Shown here piece by piece: positions 1-11,948 of a stretch of DNA of 64,000 nt. The DNA lies in NCBI RefSeq assembly GCF_010093595.1, contig NW_022985455.1:792602-856601 (forward strand). Direction: 5' to 3'. The notes beneath the pieces were generated by a model that did not search any database, was not told the DNA's origin, and saw only the letters and a program-made list of their open reading frames with translations. Position 1 is the stretch's first letter. Every line of letters begins with the position of its first letter. The position numbers and the translations under genes are program-made. This DNA comes from Mytilinidion resinicola. Lineage: Eukaryota > Ascomycota > Dothideomycetes > Mytilinidiales > Mytilinidiaceae.

Positions 1-603
1 AGAGGTCGGGAGCGCACTGGGAGCGATGGTGTCGCCCGGCAGGACGATGGCTTGCGCGGAAGGCATGTCGTTGAAGGGTTCAATGCTTCGTGAGACAGGT
101 GAAGGAGATTTGTTGTTGAGACAAAGTCTTAGGCCTCGTGTGATTGGACAAGCCGCACTCTCGAAGTCGACCCCACTGGCAGGCATCGCTGAACATAAAG
201 TGGCAGTTCAACGCTGTCTGAGGTGGCCCAAAGAGCTACCAGACTCGTTGAAACGGTCCATTTCCAAATCTTCCCAACGTACCAGGGGGCCTCAAGCGGT
301 GTCAGACAGTTGTATCCGAGTCTAAGGTGAGTGTGTTGCTGGAAGCTGAATTTGGAGGATGAAATCATAGATGCCACTTGTTGTTCGAGGCCTAACCCCA
401 CTGGGCGCGGCAGTACTTCGGGCAGGTGCTTGTCGAAGTGTAAATTTTGGTCGGCGTGAATTTCGACTTCAGCCTCTCACCAACTTCCGTCTTATACTCG
501 GCACACAGCTCCGAGCACTCCAAGGAAACCCGTCAAGCATCCCCACTATATCGCGAACGGCTCTACCAAGTTGCAGGAGCGCGCGATCCACCCACGACGA
601 AAA
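1..603. other. 5' flank of SSZ1, no gene seen
   Basis: Open frames here are short and unconvincing. The stretch holds copy A of the dispersed repeat (197-313) and the presumed promoter and leader of SSZ1, whose ATG is at 604. Nothing else is recognisable. Confidence 0.5.
197..313 (+). repeat. Dispersed repeat family, copy A
   Basis: It begins AAAGTGGCAGT, carries CTGTCTGAGGTGGCCC about 20 bases in, and ends ACCAGGGGGCCTCAAGCGGT followed by a CAGACAG tail. The same blocks in the same order recur at 11466-11557 (minus), 31041-31153, 55561-55686 (minus) and 59936-60058. The middle of each copy diverges. No transposase is encoded, and family identity is unknown to me. Confidence 0.7.
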
Positions 604-2625
604 ATGTCCGAAGAAGAAAGCCCCGCTGAGCGGGTAGCTATTGGTATTTCCTTTGGAAATTCATATAGTTCGATTGCGTATACTTCCGGGGTAAGTCTTC
701 TCCTTGTAGCCAACGATGCACCGGGAAAACGCTAAACAATACTGCTAGGAAGGAAAAGCAGAGGTCATCGCCAACGAGGAAGGAGGTTAGTTGTGAATAT
801 TCTAGTCCTACACCAAGATTGAAGCCGCAAATATATCAAGAGGCAGTACGTTTGCAGTAACGGCCACAAGAGGAAGCGTCAGGCATTATGTGGCCCCTCC
901 AGCGTCCTAGAATTGTGGACACTTTAATTCAAGCTGGATTTCGGGTTTCGAGGAAACTGAGAATACGTCTAGAGGCTGACAGGAATATAGATCGTCAAAT
1001 TCCCTCTATACTATCATACGTGACTGGAGAGGAATTTCAAGGTACACAAGCAAAAGCACAGCTGGTTCGAAATGCCAAAAACACAGTCGCCTATTTCAGA
1101 GACTTCCTAGGACAAGAGTATGTTGGTTGCTATACGCCATTCGAAGGACATGACTGATCACGAGTATAGTTTCAAATCAATAGACCCGACGCCATGCCAC
1201 AATTCTGCGCACCCGCTCCAGCACGAATCTACGGTAGCCTTTAAGATAAAAGACAAGGAGGACGATACCGAGAGCACTGTCACTGTCTCTGAGATCACAA
1301 CGCGCCACCTTCGCAAACTGAAGAACTCTGCCTCGGATTACCTGGGCAAGAACGTCAACGCAGCCGTCATCACCGTTCCTACCAACTTCTCGGATGCCCA
1401 AAAGGAAGCCCTTAGCAAAGCTGCCAAAGACGCAGGCATCGAGGTCCTCCAATTCATCAATGAGCCAGTCGCTGCTGTTCTCGCCTACGATGCGCGTCCA
1501 GAGGCCAAGCTCGCGGACAAGAACATTGTCGTCGCGGATCTAGGCGGCATTCGCTCTGATGTCGCTGTTATTGCATCCCGAGGCGGCATGTACAGCATCC
1601 TAGCCACTGCACACGACTACGACGTTGGTGGCGCGCAATTGGACCAAGTCCTCATGGACTACTTTGCCAAGGAGTTCCTGAAGAAATGGAAGAATGGTGG
1701 AGACCCGCGGAGCGACGATCGCGCGTCTGCGAAGCTCAAGCTGGAGTCGGAAGCGGTCAAGAAGGCGCTGTCCATCGGCTCTTCTGCGAACTTTTCCGTC
1801 GAAAGCTTGTCGAAAGGTTTCGACTTCACATGCAGCATCAACCGCATGCGCTACGAAACCATCTCGGCGAAAGTGTTTGCGGCCTTCACCCGCCTCGTTC
1901 TAAACGCTGTCGAAAAGGCCCAGCTAGACCCGCTCGATATCTCAGAAATCATCCTCGCCGGTGGAACGGCGCACACGCCGCGCATTGCTTCTTCGCTTGC
2001 TTCAGCCTTCCCAGGGTCCACCACCGTCCTTGCACCCTCTACCTCCCCCACTGCCATCAACCCCAGCGAGCTCGCTGCTCGCGGCGCCGCAATACAGGCC
2101 AGTCTTATCCAGGAGTTTGAGACTGAGGATATCGAGCAGAGCACACACCCTATGGTCACGGTCACGCCTCATCTGGCACGCGCGATTGGTGTTCTTTGCA
2201 TCTCGAGCGATGAATCCACTGGAGTTTTCCGCCATCTAGTCGAAGCTGAGACCCCAGTGCCGGTACGGAGAACGGCCATCATTGCTACTCCACGAGAAGG
2301 CGGGGACGTACTTGTGAAGATTTGCGAGGGCATAAGAGTGATCAAGGTTACGAAGCCGGAGCCAAAAGCTAAGGCCAACGGCAAAGCAGAGAACGACTCA
2401 GACGACGATGAGGACAGCGACGAAAGCGACGAGGAGGAGTTGAGGGAAAAAACCTACAAGGTTGAGAACGTCTTAGCGGAAGCCGCGCTCAAGGGACTCA
2501 GCAAGGGTGCTAAGGTCGAGCTGCAGATCAATGTTGCGGCAGATCTGAGCTGTACGTTCTTTGCTAGAGAAGTAGGAGGCAAGGTGGCTGTGAGAGGTGC
2601 CTGGAAAGCACCTGGCAAGGCATAG
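604..2625 (+). CDS. ssz1: Ssz1, Hsp70-like subunit of the ribosome-associated complex (RAC)
   Basis: Four exons: 604-690, 749-785, 991-1117, 1170-2625; 568 aa. The N-terminus reads MSEEESPAERVAIGISFGNS, the Ssz1 version of the Hsp70 phosphate-1 loop. AVITVPTNF (about 149-157), DLGG (about 207-210) and ILAGGTAHTPRI (about 345-356) are the other Hsp70 ATPase-fold blocks. An acidic insert (about 491-508) sits in the short C-terminal part. A full substrate-binding domain is absent, which is normal for Ssz1. Known role: with zuotin (a J-protein) it forms RAC at the ribosome tunnel exit and stimulates Ssb on nascent chains. Intron 2 (786-990) is long for this window, but the E-E-G-D-R-Q-I-P-S join matches the family. 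Cytosolic; identity is confident. Confidence 0.93.
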
Positions 2626-3349
2626 ATGCTCCTTGTATTCTGAGTTTCAGCGGAGCGAGCTTCTTCTGGTTATGTTTATAGACGGATGGGCTATTTTCGG
2701 TTCGCGGTTGACTGCACCTTAGGTCCAAGCGTCTATGCAACAGGACCCTAGGCGGCATCGAAGATAGCAAAATGCGATCTTTCGCTGCAGAACAGGATAT
2801 ATGTGGGGACCGATGAAAATGGAAAAAGGTTTCAGTCTGCGAATAGAAGCACCAAACCAATTTGCTCTAAGCAATGCATCCATCACCTTACATCGGTTTC
2901 CTCCTTCCCCCCGTATCTCACCTCGTCCGACTCAGCGTCGAATTGAGATTTTTTGACCCGCTAGTGTTACCGTTATTTAAGGTCATTGGCCGCGAAAAGA
3001 TAACAATAGTGGGTCTGAGAGCATGCTCGTATTGGGGAAAACTATCAATCTACCCGTCTTGGCTCATCCAAAGCGCCTACAATCTCTCATTTAATTCCGA
3101 AGGCTTTGCTTCGAACTGTCTGGTGCCTCGGAAACTTACCGCTTGCCGAGAATACGGAAGAACTTCATGATCAATTAGAGGCTGAGTGACTGTAACGCGC
3201 GCGTTTCGAAAGAGCTTTGAGCTTTATATGTGAATGGTGGTTGTTGGTATTGACATATATGAGAAGAGCCGACGTTCTTCACGGCCCATCTATCGTCGTA
3301 CAGAAAACATATACTAATACAAAATGGCTGGAGATGGGGTATAATTCGT
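2626..3349. other. Convergent 3' intergenic region
   Basis: This lies between the 3' ends of SSZ1 (plus) and the carrier gene (minus), so it must hold both terminators. It is rather AT-rich in its second half. I see no credible gene or RNA. Confidence 0.5.
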
Positions 3350-4648
3350 TCAAGTCAAAAGTATATCAAAGCCGTCTTTCTCGATCCGGACCTCTTCGCT
3401 TTCAAACGCAAATTTGCGTCTCACAAGCTCGAATATGATCAACCCAGCAGACGTACTCGGCACCTGCCGAATCGTATTCATGAAGAAGTTCTTGTAAAGG
3501 TATCTCCGCCACCCACCGGCTCTACGAGAGAGAATTTGGCACTGCTCGATTGTTTTCTCATACGCGTGATAATATCGGCTCATTGTTTTCTTCGGCCTCA
3601 TCTCTTCGTGAGCTTGGTAGTCTAGCGATTCGAGACGACCATAGTGCACGTTTTGGAGCTCGCTCAATGGATGCTGGATTGCTTGCTGCGCAACTGAGGC
3701 GGTCATACCGGCTAGTAGAAGGAACGCCGGCTCGACTGTATAGTGGGGCTTTATGACCGGTCTATCGTTTAGGAAAATTGAGGTGGGCGAATAGACGCCG
3801 TAATAATGCGTTACAAACGAGTAATACGCCTGAGATTTCACGCATTCGAACGTGCTGAAGAAGAGCGCAGCTCCGAGCGAGTCTTTGAGCAGGGATAACG
3901 TGAAGCCGCCAAATATTCCCCGAAGGCCAATATCGTGAAGTTTATGTGTGGCATACTGCCACATGGTTTTGTATTTGCCCTCCAACATATCGGCCGTTCT
4001 GAAGCGTACCTGGAGTGCGTCCAGTGGCGCGGCGACAAGTGACTGGATCCCTCCGGCTATCAGACCTGCTGAAAAAGTTTGTCTAAATGACGGAGGCGGA
4101 AATATCCGCTTGGCCGAGCGCGAGGAGGGTTCATGAAGGCTTCCGAGTGCTTGCAGATACGCTGTATATAGTATTGCTCCTATTCTGAGTTTGATCAGCT
4201 CCCAAATTCCCACGAGATGGAAAGTGTTTGTATACAGTGTATTGCCCAGCATCGGTGGCAGGACTTGGTTGGGGAGAAATCGCCATCCATAAGTCTTCAC
4301 CGCATGAGCAAGCAACGCCGGCGTAGAGACCTTCCAGGACCAGCCCAGGTTGGCCTGAACGCGTGGGTTTATTGCGCGCGCATAGCCCATATAGTCGATC
4401 CGTCCCGGAAAGAAGGCTTTAATGGGAGCCCGGAAGTAGAATGCAACTGCGCGGGCTGTCACGGCACGCATGCCAGCCGCAGTGAAGCTGGTAGCAGCAT
4501 TGGCTTGCGGTGGTTTCTTCGCGGTACCGAATTCTTCTGCCGTGTCGCCCTGTTGTAGTTTCTTCGCCGCAACGAATGCTCCTCGCGCATCTAGCTGGGG
4601 TTTGACAGCGGGGAGGGGTCCGGTCTGGCCGCCAGAAGCGGTGGTCAT
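3350..4648 (-). CDS. Mitochondrial carrier family (SLC25-like) protein
   Basis: Single exon, 432 aa. I chose the ATG at 4648; the frame also runs upstream from a GTG, which is not a credible start here. A basic, alanine-rich N-terminal tail of about 70 residues precedes the repeats. The clearest carrier signature is PLDALQVRF (about 208-216), matching P-x-[DE]-x-x-[RK]; the preceding FSAGLIAGGIQSLVAA is a typical odd-numbered helix. The other two signatures are degenerate, so this is one of the divergent fungal carriers and no substrate can be named. It probably sits in the mitochondrial inner (or outer) membrane. It is divergently transcribed from SPT16 with only 259 bp between the starts. 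A mitochondrial-dynamics type divergent carrier is an alternative that cannot be excluded. Confidence 0.75.
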   Translation of the reverse strand: MTTASGGQTGPLPAVKPQLDARGAFVAAKKLQQGDTAEEFGTAKKPPQANAATSFTAAGMRAVTARAVAFYFRAPIKAFFPGRIDYMGYARAINPRVQANLGWSWKVSTPALLAHAVKTYGWRFLPNQVLPPMLGNTLYTNTFHLVGIWELIKLRIGAILYTAYLQALGSLHEPSSRSAKRIFPPPSFRQTFSAGLIAGGIQSLVAAPLDALQVRFRTADMLEGKYKTMWQYATHKLHDIGLRGIFGGFTLSLLKDSLGAALFFSTFECVKSQAYYSFVTHYYGVYSPTSIFLNDRPVIKPHYTVEPAFLLLAGMTASVAQQAIQHPLSELQNVHYGRLESLDYQAHEEMRPKKTMSRYYHAYEKTIEQCQILSRRAGGWRRYLYKNFFMNTIRQVPSTSAGLIIFELVRRKFAFESEEVRIEKDGFDILLT

Positions 4649-4907
4649 CGTGCGCGACACAGTAGAAATCGCAAAGACATCAGGCCAGTTCCGGTGAAGA
4701 AGGGAAGTCGTGGTGTTGAGTAGCTGCCTGGTGTCCTGTAAATGCAGTCCACGCCAAGACGACGTTGATTTGCCCGCGTGAAAGCGCGTCGCTCGCTCCT
4801 CCGCCCACCGCTATCATTACATCAACTTCTCTCCGCCCTCGCTCTGCTGCCTCACCACTCCTCACTGTTCGGATTGTCGGGGCCATCTGCGCACGCGCAC
4901 CTTCATC
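4649..4907. promoter_or_regulatory. Shared divergent promoter, carrier / SPT16
   Basis: The 259 bp between two divergent start codons must contain both promoters. It has CT-rich runs on the plus strand close to the SPT16 ATG, as is usual for fungal transcription starts. No specific factor site is claimed. Confidence 0.6.
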
Positions 4908-7900
4908 ATGGCTGACGAAATCGTCATCGACAACCAGCTTTTTCATGACCGCCTGGGTTCTTTCATCACGAAATGGAAGGCGGAGAAGCGGTCGGGCAAC
5001 GCGACCTTTGCTGATGTTGGCTCAATTGTCGTCTTGGTTGGCAAGGCGGGTGAGCCGGGATTCTACCACAAGCCAACAGCTTTCCAGGTATGTCTCAGTG
5101 GACGAGCAGCTACGAAAGAGCCGCGCTGACGATGAATATGTAGTTATGGCTGTTAGGCTACGAATTCCCTACGACCCTGTTTGTCCTCACCCCAGATATC
5201 CTTCGGATCGTCACGACCAAGAAGAAGGGTAATTATAACATCAAGCCTGGAGGTCAGATCGGAAGGCTAATACACGGCGTGGTACAGCGTCCTACTTAGA
5301 ACCCCTCAAAGGCGGCAAGACAGCTGTGGAGATATACGTGCGAGGGAAAGATGCGGACGCGAACGCCAAGCAGTTCCAAGACTGCCTTGAGCTGATAAAA
5401 ACCTCTGGTGTATGTTAAGAACGCAATCAATAGACTCGTGAGCCTCTGCTAATATCCTCCAGAAGAAAGTCGGCGTCATGACCAAGGACAATGCAACCGG
5501 TCCATTTGCCGAAGAATGGAAAACTGCGCTCGAAGGAATATCTAAAGATGTTGAACAGGTGGACCTGGGCCTCATCCTCTCGAATGCTGCCTTGGCTGTC
5601 AAAGACGAAAAAGAACTGGTATGATCACGCTACCATCATCAGGCCCAGAAATAGCTAATGATTTTGCAGCGAACGATCCGCGATGCCTCACGAGCCTCTA
5701 GTCACCTTATGGCCAACTACTTCGTCGAGGAGATGTCGGAAATTCTCGATTCAGAGAAGAAGATATCCCACAAGGCTTTTTCGGACAAGATTACTGCAAA
5801 GTTGGACGACTCCAAGTTCTTCCAGAAAATCAAGGTCTCCAGCAGTTTCGATCCCATGAATTTGGATTTCGGTCTCATGCCGGTGGTACAAAGTGGCGGA
5901 AACTACGACTTGAAATTCTTATCAGAGCCAAATGACCACAATCTACATACTGGAGTTATTGTGTCCGCTCTTGGTCTACGGTACTCGTCCTACATGTCCT
6001 TGATAGGCCGAACGTACATGGTGGACCCAAACAAAGCGCAGGAAAACTCCTACAAGCTCCTTTTGTCCATACACGAGCTGGTCTTACACTCGATTAAGGA
6101 CGGAGTCGTTGCCAAGGACATTTACAACAAGGCACTGAACCTCCTCAAGTCGAAGAAGCCTGATCTAGAGAAAAACTTCTTCAAGAATGTGGGCTATGGT
6201 ATCGGAATCGAAAACAAGGACAACACTCTTCTCCTCTCTAGTAAAAACACCAGAACTCTGAAAGACGGCATGACTTTCTGCGTCACGACCGGCTTCAACG
6301 ATCTCAAGAATCCGGATCCTCAAGACAAGAAGAGTAACGTTTACTCTCTGGTTCTCATGGATACCGTGCGGGTCACTGCCACTGATGCAGCTGTTTTCAC
6401 CAAGGATGCACCTTCAGACCTGGAATCCGTGTCGTTCTTCTTCAACGATGAAGAGCCCGAAGCGAAACCCAAACCTAAGCGGGATTCTCGTATTGGGGCA
6501 GTCGCTCAAAAGAACGTCACGAAGACGCGACTTCGTGCTGAGCGCTCAACAAATCAAGATGCCGAAAAAGAGAAGCAGCGTCGGGAGCATCAGAAGGAGC
6601 TTCACGCGAAAAAGCAAAAGGAAGGCCTAGCTCTGTATGGCAAGGGCGCTGGTGCTTTAAACGGCACGGAAGAGAAAAAGTTCAAACGATTCGAGTCATA
6701 TAAACGCGACGGTCAACTTCCTACCAGCGTTAAGGATCTAGCCATTCATGTGGATCGGAAAAACTTTACTATTCTTCTTCCAATCATGGGTCGACCGGTC
6801 CCGTTCCACATCAACACCATAAAAAATGCTTCGACGACTAGTGAAGGCGACTTCATAGCGTTGAGAATTAACTTTCTATCTCCGGGACAAGGTGTTGGGC
6901 GAAAAGATGATCAGCCCTTCGAAGACCCTACTGCTCACTTCATCCGGAGTCTAACTTTCCGTTCTCGAGATCTTGATCGTATCGAGGATATCGCCAAGGC
7001 AATCACTGAATTGAAGAAGGATGTTGTGCGACGTGAACAGGAAAAGAAACAGATGGAAGATGTCGTCGAGCAGGACAAGCTGGTAACACTGAAGAGTAAG
7101 CTAACGCTTGCGTACACGCTGTTCACCAAACTAACAATGACTAGATCGCAAACCTTACAATCTCGACATGATCTTCCTACGCCCTCCACTCGACGGCAAG
7201 CGTGTTCCTGGCACCATCGCCATCCATCAGAATGGTCTCCGTTATGTCCATGGCGGAAATATGGGCCAAACTGTCGATGTTCTATTCTCGAACATCAAGC
7301 ATCTTTTCTTCCAACCGTGTCAACACGAGCTAATCGTCATCATCCACATTCATCTCAAGAACCCACTTATGATTGGAAAGAAGAAGGCTCGAGATATCCA
7401 ATTCTTCCGCGAAGCAACAGAAATGGCCTTCGATGAGACTGGAAACCGCAAGCGACGGCACAAGTTCGGCGATGAGGAAGAGTTCGAGCAGGAGCAGGAT
7501 GAGCGAAGGCGCCGCGCTGCGCTAGATAAAGAATTCAAGAGCTTCGCCGAGAAGATCTCAGATGCTGCCAGAGGCGAAGGCGTCGCTGTCGACGTGCCGT
7601 TCCGCGAACTCGGGTTCAACGGTGTTCCCTCGCGATCCTCGGTGCTCATCCAACCCACAACCGACTGCTTAGTCCAACTCACCGAGCCACCCTTCCTTTG
7701 CCTTACCCTCAGCGAACTCGAAGTTGTACATCTCGAGCGAGTACAGTTTGGGCTCCGGAACTTTGACATGGTGCTCGTGTTCAGAGACTACAACCGCACA
7801 CCTGCGCACATCAACACCATCCCCGTCGAGAACCTCGAGGCCGTCAAGGACTGGCTCGACAGCGTCGAGCTCCCGTTCTCCGAGGGTCCGCTCAACCTCA

Positions 7901-8244
7901 ACTGGGCGCAGATCATGAAGACCGTTGTACAGGATCCGCATACTTTCTTCGTCGACGGTGGATGGAGTTTCCTCGGAGACGAGTCGGACGATGAGGCTGG
8001 CGAGGAGAGCGAGGAGGAAAGCGCGTTCGAGATGGAGAGCGAGCTCGAGGGCTCGGACGAGAGCTCTGAGGACGGCAGCGACTTTGACGAAAACGCGTCG
8101 GCCGAGGCGAGCGATGAGGCGAGTGACGATGATGAGGAGAGCGGAGGCGAGGACTGGGATGTGATGGAAAAGAAGGCGAAGAAGAAGGATAGGGAGGCTG
8201 GTCTTTCGGACGAAGAAGACAATAGCAGGAGGAGGAAGCGGTAA
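4908..8244 (+). CDS. spt16: Spt16, large subunit of the FACT histone chaperone
   Basis: Six exons: 4908-5087, 5144-5228, 5288-5409, 5463-5618, 5670-7095, 7145-8244; 1022 aa, close to the family's usual length. The N-terminal half is the catalytically dead aminopeptidase-P-like domain. The centre contains a lysine/glutamate-rich coiled linker followed by the dimerisation/FACT-Spt16 and Rtt106-like PH segments (for example [20 protein letters not shown] at the start of exon 6). The last 90 or so residues are almost pure D/E/S with a terminal basic patch, the histone-binding acidic tail. With Pob3/SSRP1 it reorganises nucleosomes during transcription and replication, in the nucleus. All splice junctions restore family-like sequence, and none shows a disruption. 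Confidence 0.95.
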
Positions 8245-8877
8245 ATTTGATCTCTGTGGGCAGGGCAGGGTTGGGTATGGAGGATACCCTTTTTCTTTGC
8301 GTGCTATTAGTGGGTTGGCATGGAGCTTGATAGGTTTGCTTTTTGCGTTTTGCGATTTCGCCCGGGAAGGAAGGGTGGAGAGACGGATTTGTTTTCCTAG
8401 CTGTTATTTTGCGGCCGCTGGGTGGCAACTAGGATCCCTTCTAAAAAAAACCGGCTTCCTGACGTTAAAATGAAACTCACGAGGAATAAAACGGTGTGAG
8501 CTATTTGTAGCATCTTGACAGATCTTGACAGATCGTGAAGTGGTAAAAATCCAATTTCAACCCCTCTCGTTCAAGCTGTTATATTAGTTTCATGTCGTGA
8601 CGGATTTGGGTTATGCACGAGGGCTATACTATTCAAGTCTCTCATTTGCGTCAAGTCGGGAATGGTGAGTGAAAAGATTCTTCCCTCTGGCAGTCCCCTC
8701 GCTTACGGCTTACTCTTTAGTGTAATCGCGTAGTTACTTCCATCCCCTCACATTTTCTTTAAGTGCCGCCTCTCCCTCCTCTCCCTTCTCTCAATCCTCG
8801 CTTAAATCACGTGCATCCGCTGTCCTTCCCCGTGGTACCTCTATTCTCCCTTCTTCATACAGACTTGGGTACCTACC
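8245..8877. other. SPT16 3' flank
   Basis: Terminator region of SPT16 followed by CT-rich DNA near 8740-8860. A short direct repeat (ATCTTGACAG twice, about 8512-8533) is the only structure noticed. Confidence 0.45.
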
Positions 8878-9440
8878 TTTATTGATTGCCGCATCGTATG
8901 GGGACGTGATCCACGGCAGAATGCAACCACACCACCAATACGTCTCACTGTAGAACGCGCAATCGCCGCACCTTTGCTTCCCATCGCCCAGCTCCCCGCC
9001 CTCAAAGCCGCCCTCGCAACGCGCATCCTCGCCGTCCTCCGCGCGGTTATCGACAAACCGCTCGCGCTGGACGTGCTGGCACAGCGCCCGTGCCGCACCG
9101 GCTGGCCGAGCTATTGGAGCACACGCGGGGGGTTGCAGCTGCCGCGAGCTGAGCTACAGCGCGCCGAAACACTGCGGTGCCAGGCGAGGCTGGCGGGGTA
9201 GATGTGGTGGATGGGATTAAAGAGTGGGCGAGGGAGACGGAGCGGTTTCTTGGGGCGGTGGGGAAGAGGGGGGAGAGGAGCATGGGAAAGGTGTGGGGCA
9301 GGGAAGAGGGGGAGAGGGAGGGGGTGAAGGGAGATGGAGAAGGGGTGGAAGAGGCCGAGGGGGATGGGGTTATGGAGGATGCTGATGATGTGCTTGTGGA
9401 GAGGACGGGGGGGATGAGTGTTCGTAGTGAGGGATCGTGA
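8878..9440 (+). pseudogene. Frame-disrupted remnant of an alanine/leucine-rich helical protein
   Basis: Protein-like sequence is spread over two alternating frames. Frame 1 gives TPPIRLTVERAIAAPLLPIA and then LKAALATRILAVLRAVIDK up to about 9085. Frame 0 gives VPHRLAELLEHTRGVAAAAS, ending at a TGA at 9150. Frame 1 resumes with ELQRAETLRCQARLAG to a TAG near 9200. Frame 0 takes over with VDVVDGIKEWARETERFLGA and an acidic tail to 9440. The switches fall near G-runs (for example 9127-9132), as expected for small indels. No intron signals reconcile the frames. I do not recognise the family. It could also be a live gene with sequencing indels, or a chance product of GC-rich DNA. Confidence 0.38.
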
Positions 9441-11948
9441 AGAGGGCGGGAGCTTTCCGCTGAGTGTGCAATACAGTCGTTGTCGGTACATCTAATCAGT
9501 AACAACTCGATGCAGCAACTCCAATCTCTCTTCTCCCCAAGCAGCCGATCTTACCACTACGGGCACGTCGCCGGTGTCACGTACAAGCGGGGCGAGGTGC
9601 TCAATCAGACGGTCGAGGGCCTAGATGGCGGTTGCAAATGTATTGGCTGGGAGGTGGGATGACCACCTGCTCGATCAGACCAGGCGTGCGGCAGGGTGCA
9701 GAACACAGTTTGCTAGCAGAAGCGACAACGGCGATCTAGTGATAGGGGACATGGCTTCAACGCCGGCGCAGAGGCTGGCGTGAGCATGAGGTCGTTGAGG
9801 CTTCCGAAGAATTGAGTTTTACCTAAGAAGCGCTGGGCTAGGAGCGTGGGTCTGGCCTGGAACTTCCGGGTTTTACGAGAGAAAGTAACGTGTCAGTTGG
9901 CAGGAGAATGACGAACCTATAGACCCCGTATTTCATTTGAAGGTCGGTCTCACGTGATCCAATAGAGTACCCACAAGGCAATCTGGTTTTCAAGATCAGA
10001 ACCCCACCCGAAAGATGGGCTCGGGAGAGCCTAGACAGCCGTGGAGAGAGGTGCCTGCAAAATGGGAGCATGATTGGGGAACCAGAGCGTGCCTGTCAGC
10101 GAAAAGTTTCGGGCAGATGCACAGCGTCAGCACTCTATACAGCGGGCCGTGCGTCTTCTCGAGCGCGCGTAGAAGATGCACCATGCAGCCGATCAACCTC
10201 CAACCCCGCCCAGCACCCTTCGCCGCGCCGCTGCGATACCAACAAGCAACCTCGGAGGTCGATCAGACAGCAGACAGCCAAGCCGAGATAAGAGACTTCA
10301 TTCGACACCTTGCTTGGACGCAGCCTTGGCATGCTTGTTTCGATGCATGGCCTGACCCGCACGCCCATCACTCGCAGCGATCCGCCAAGAGCACAGCGGG
10401 CATGTCCGTCGCAGCGTCTTCGTGGTGTTTTGCAACTCGGGGAGCCACACGCGCGCTCCTGCCGTTCAGGGTCGCACCCGGAGCCGTGGGCGCTGGGTGC
10501 AGGTGGTGTGGCGAGTGGCTCACGGGAGAAGCGACGTGGAAGAAATTTCGAAGCTTGGGAGCTGAGCACCGACCTCTCGCCCGTCACGCCGTCGCCACTG
10601 ACGCCTATCTCTGACGGGGCACACCATACCGCAATCAAGGTTTGGATAGCCGTTCACCAGACCCCGCCGCTGATGGAGGTGCCGCCCACGGTGCATGGAG
10701 GCGTAAGAGGCGCTCTGAGGTCGCAGTGGCTCTCGCAGTCGCAAGCAGCGAGCCTCTGCTGGAGGCCGTGCCAAGGCCAGGGCTTCTGGGAGGCCTGATG
10801 ATAGGTCACAGCTGCTCGGGGTGACATTTGCAGCTGGGCACCAACCACGGGAGCCGCCTATTTTGAGTGCGTGCCGACGACCTTCCCGCAGCCGTTCGAC
10901 GCCAGAATTCGACATGGGTGGCCTGGTGGGATGCTGCTCGCCATCTGGTCGCAACCGCCGTGAACACAAGCTGCGATATTTTGCGCCTCCTGCCAGCCAA
11001 GCCTCTGTCAGCGTCACACATCAGGGCATCGACTCCCGTTTGTTCACGCCACGCCTCCCACGCGCAGGACGAATGTGATGCTCAACGAGCACGGCATCGT
11101 GGAGTTCAGTCCTGCTCGAAGTACAGCCGTTGAAAAGCGCCGTAGCTTCGGGTTAGACATGCGCCAGGGGCTAGAAGCTTGACTTCGCTGGCCCCGCTGG
11201 GAGATATGTCTACCCGCAAGCAGAAGGTGCAAGCACCAGGGCCCGGCCAATTGAAGAGCACTTCTCACAGACCCATCTCGAACGCGTCTCGGCTGCCGAC
11301 CGTGGCATCGCTTGACGCGGCGCGCCCTTGAACAAAAAGTGGCATTGCACGACATGTCGAACCTCTGCATTTCGTTCACAAGCAGTCCACGAACATGTGC
11401 GGCGCTCTGTTCTAGAAGCTCTGGCTCTGGGCAAGGCACAGCCCCTCCCTAGGCTTGCTTGTCGACACTTGCGTGGCGCTGCTTGAGGTCATCCAGGACA
11501 TATTAGAAATTATAAGACGAGGCCGCCCCAGACGGTACTATGACAGACTGCCACTTTACGTGCAAGGGACTGTGGCGAATCCAGATCGGGCCCCACTCCG
11601 AAAGCAGGGCCAATTCATCATGGCCTCCTGCCCGGCCAACCCTCGCCCCACGTCCTCAAACGCAGCGCCCATCCGCAACGACGGCCATGGCATCAATTGG
11701 GCGCGGCCCGCTGTTTGCCGCTGGAGTCGTGATGGTCGCGCCTTCCAGATCATCTGCGACCTTCCCAGTTCGGCACGCTGCCCTTGATAAGCTCCCTCTC
11801 TACGGTGCACGCGACCGCGGCCTATCACTCTCCAGTGCTTCAGAAGTATATTAACCCTCCAGACGCCGGCAGCATCTGCTCTCCAGCGCGAGCCCGTCTC
11901 AATCTCCTACCAACATCTCCCCCATCAATCCACAGCACCGCCGCCACT
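9441..11948. other. Long GC-rich interval without a convincing gene
   Basis: About 2.5 kb upstream of the peptide transporter. Overlapping open frames on both strands (for example 10015-10614 plus and 10520-11017 minus) are low-complexity, arginine/serine-rich and mutually overlapping, the usual look of GC-rich non-coding DNA. It contains repeat copy E (11466-11557) and, near its right end, the CT-rich leader of PTR2. Confidence 0.45.
11466..11557 (-). repeat. Dispersed repeat family, copy E (shortened)
   Basis: On the minus strand it reads AAAGTGGCAGTCT, then ACCGTCTGGGGCGGCC, then GATGACCTCAAGCAGCGCCA with a CGCAAG tail. These are the same three blocks as copy A, but the middle is about 25 bp shorter. 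Confidence 0.65.

Noticed and set aside
26..325. 99-aa plus-strand frame at the left end
   Set aside because: Its 3' half is the dispersed repeat copy A; the rest has no similarity I can see.
4649..4660. Upstream non-ATG start for the mitochondrial carrier
   Set aside because: The codon is GTG; the first ATG is at 4648. The same reasoning moved the His-Cys box start to 30425 and the HAD start to 35797.
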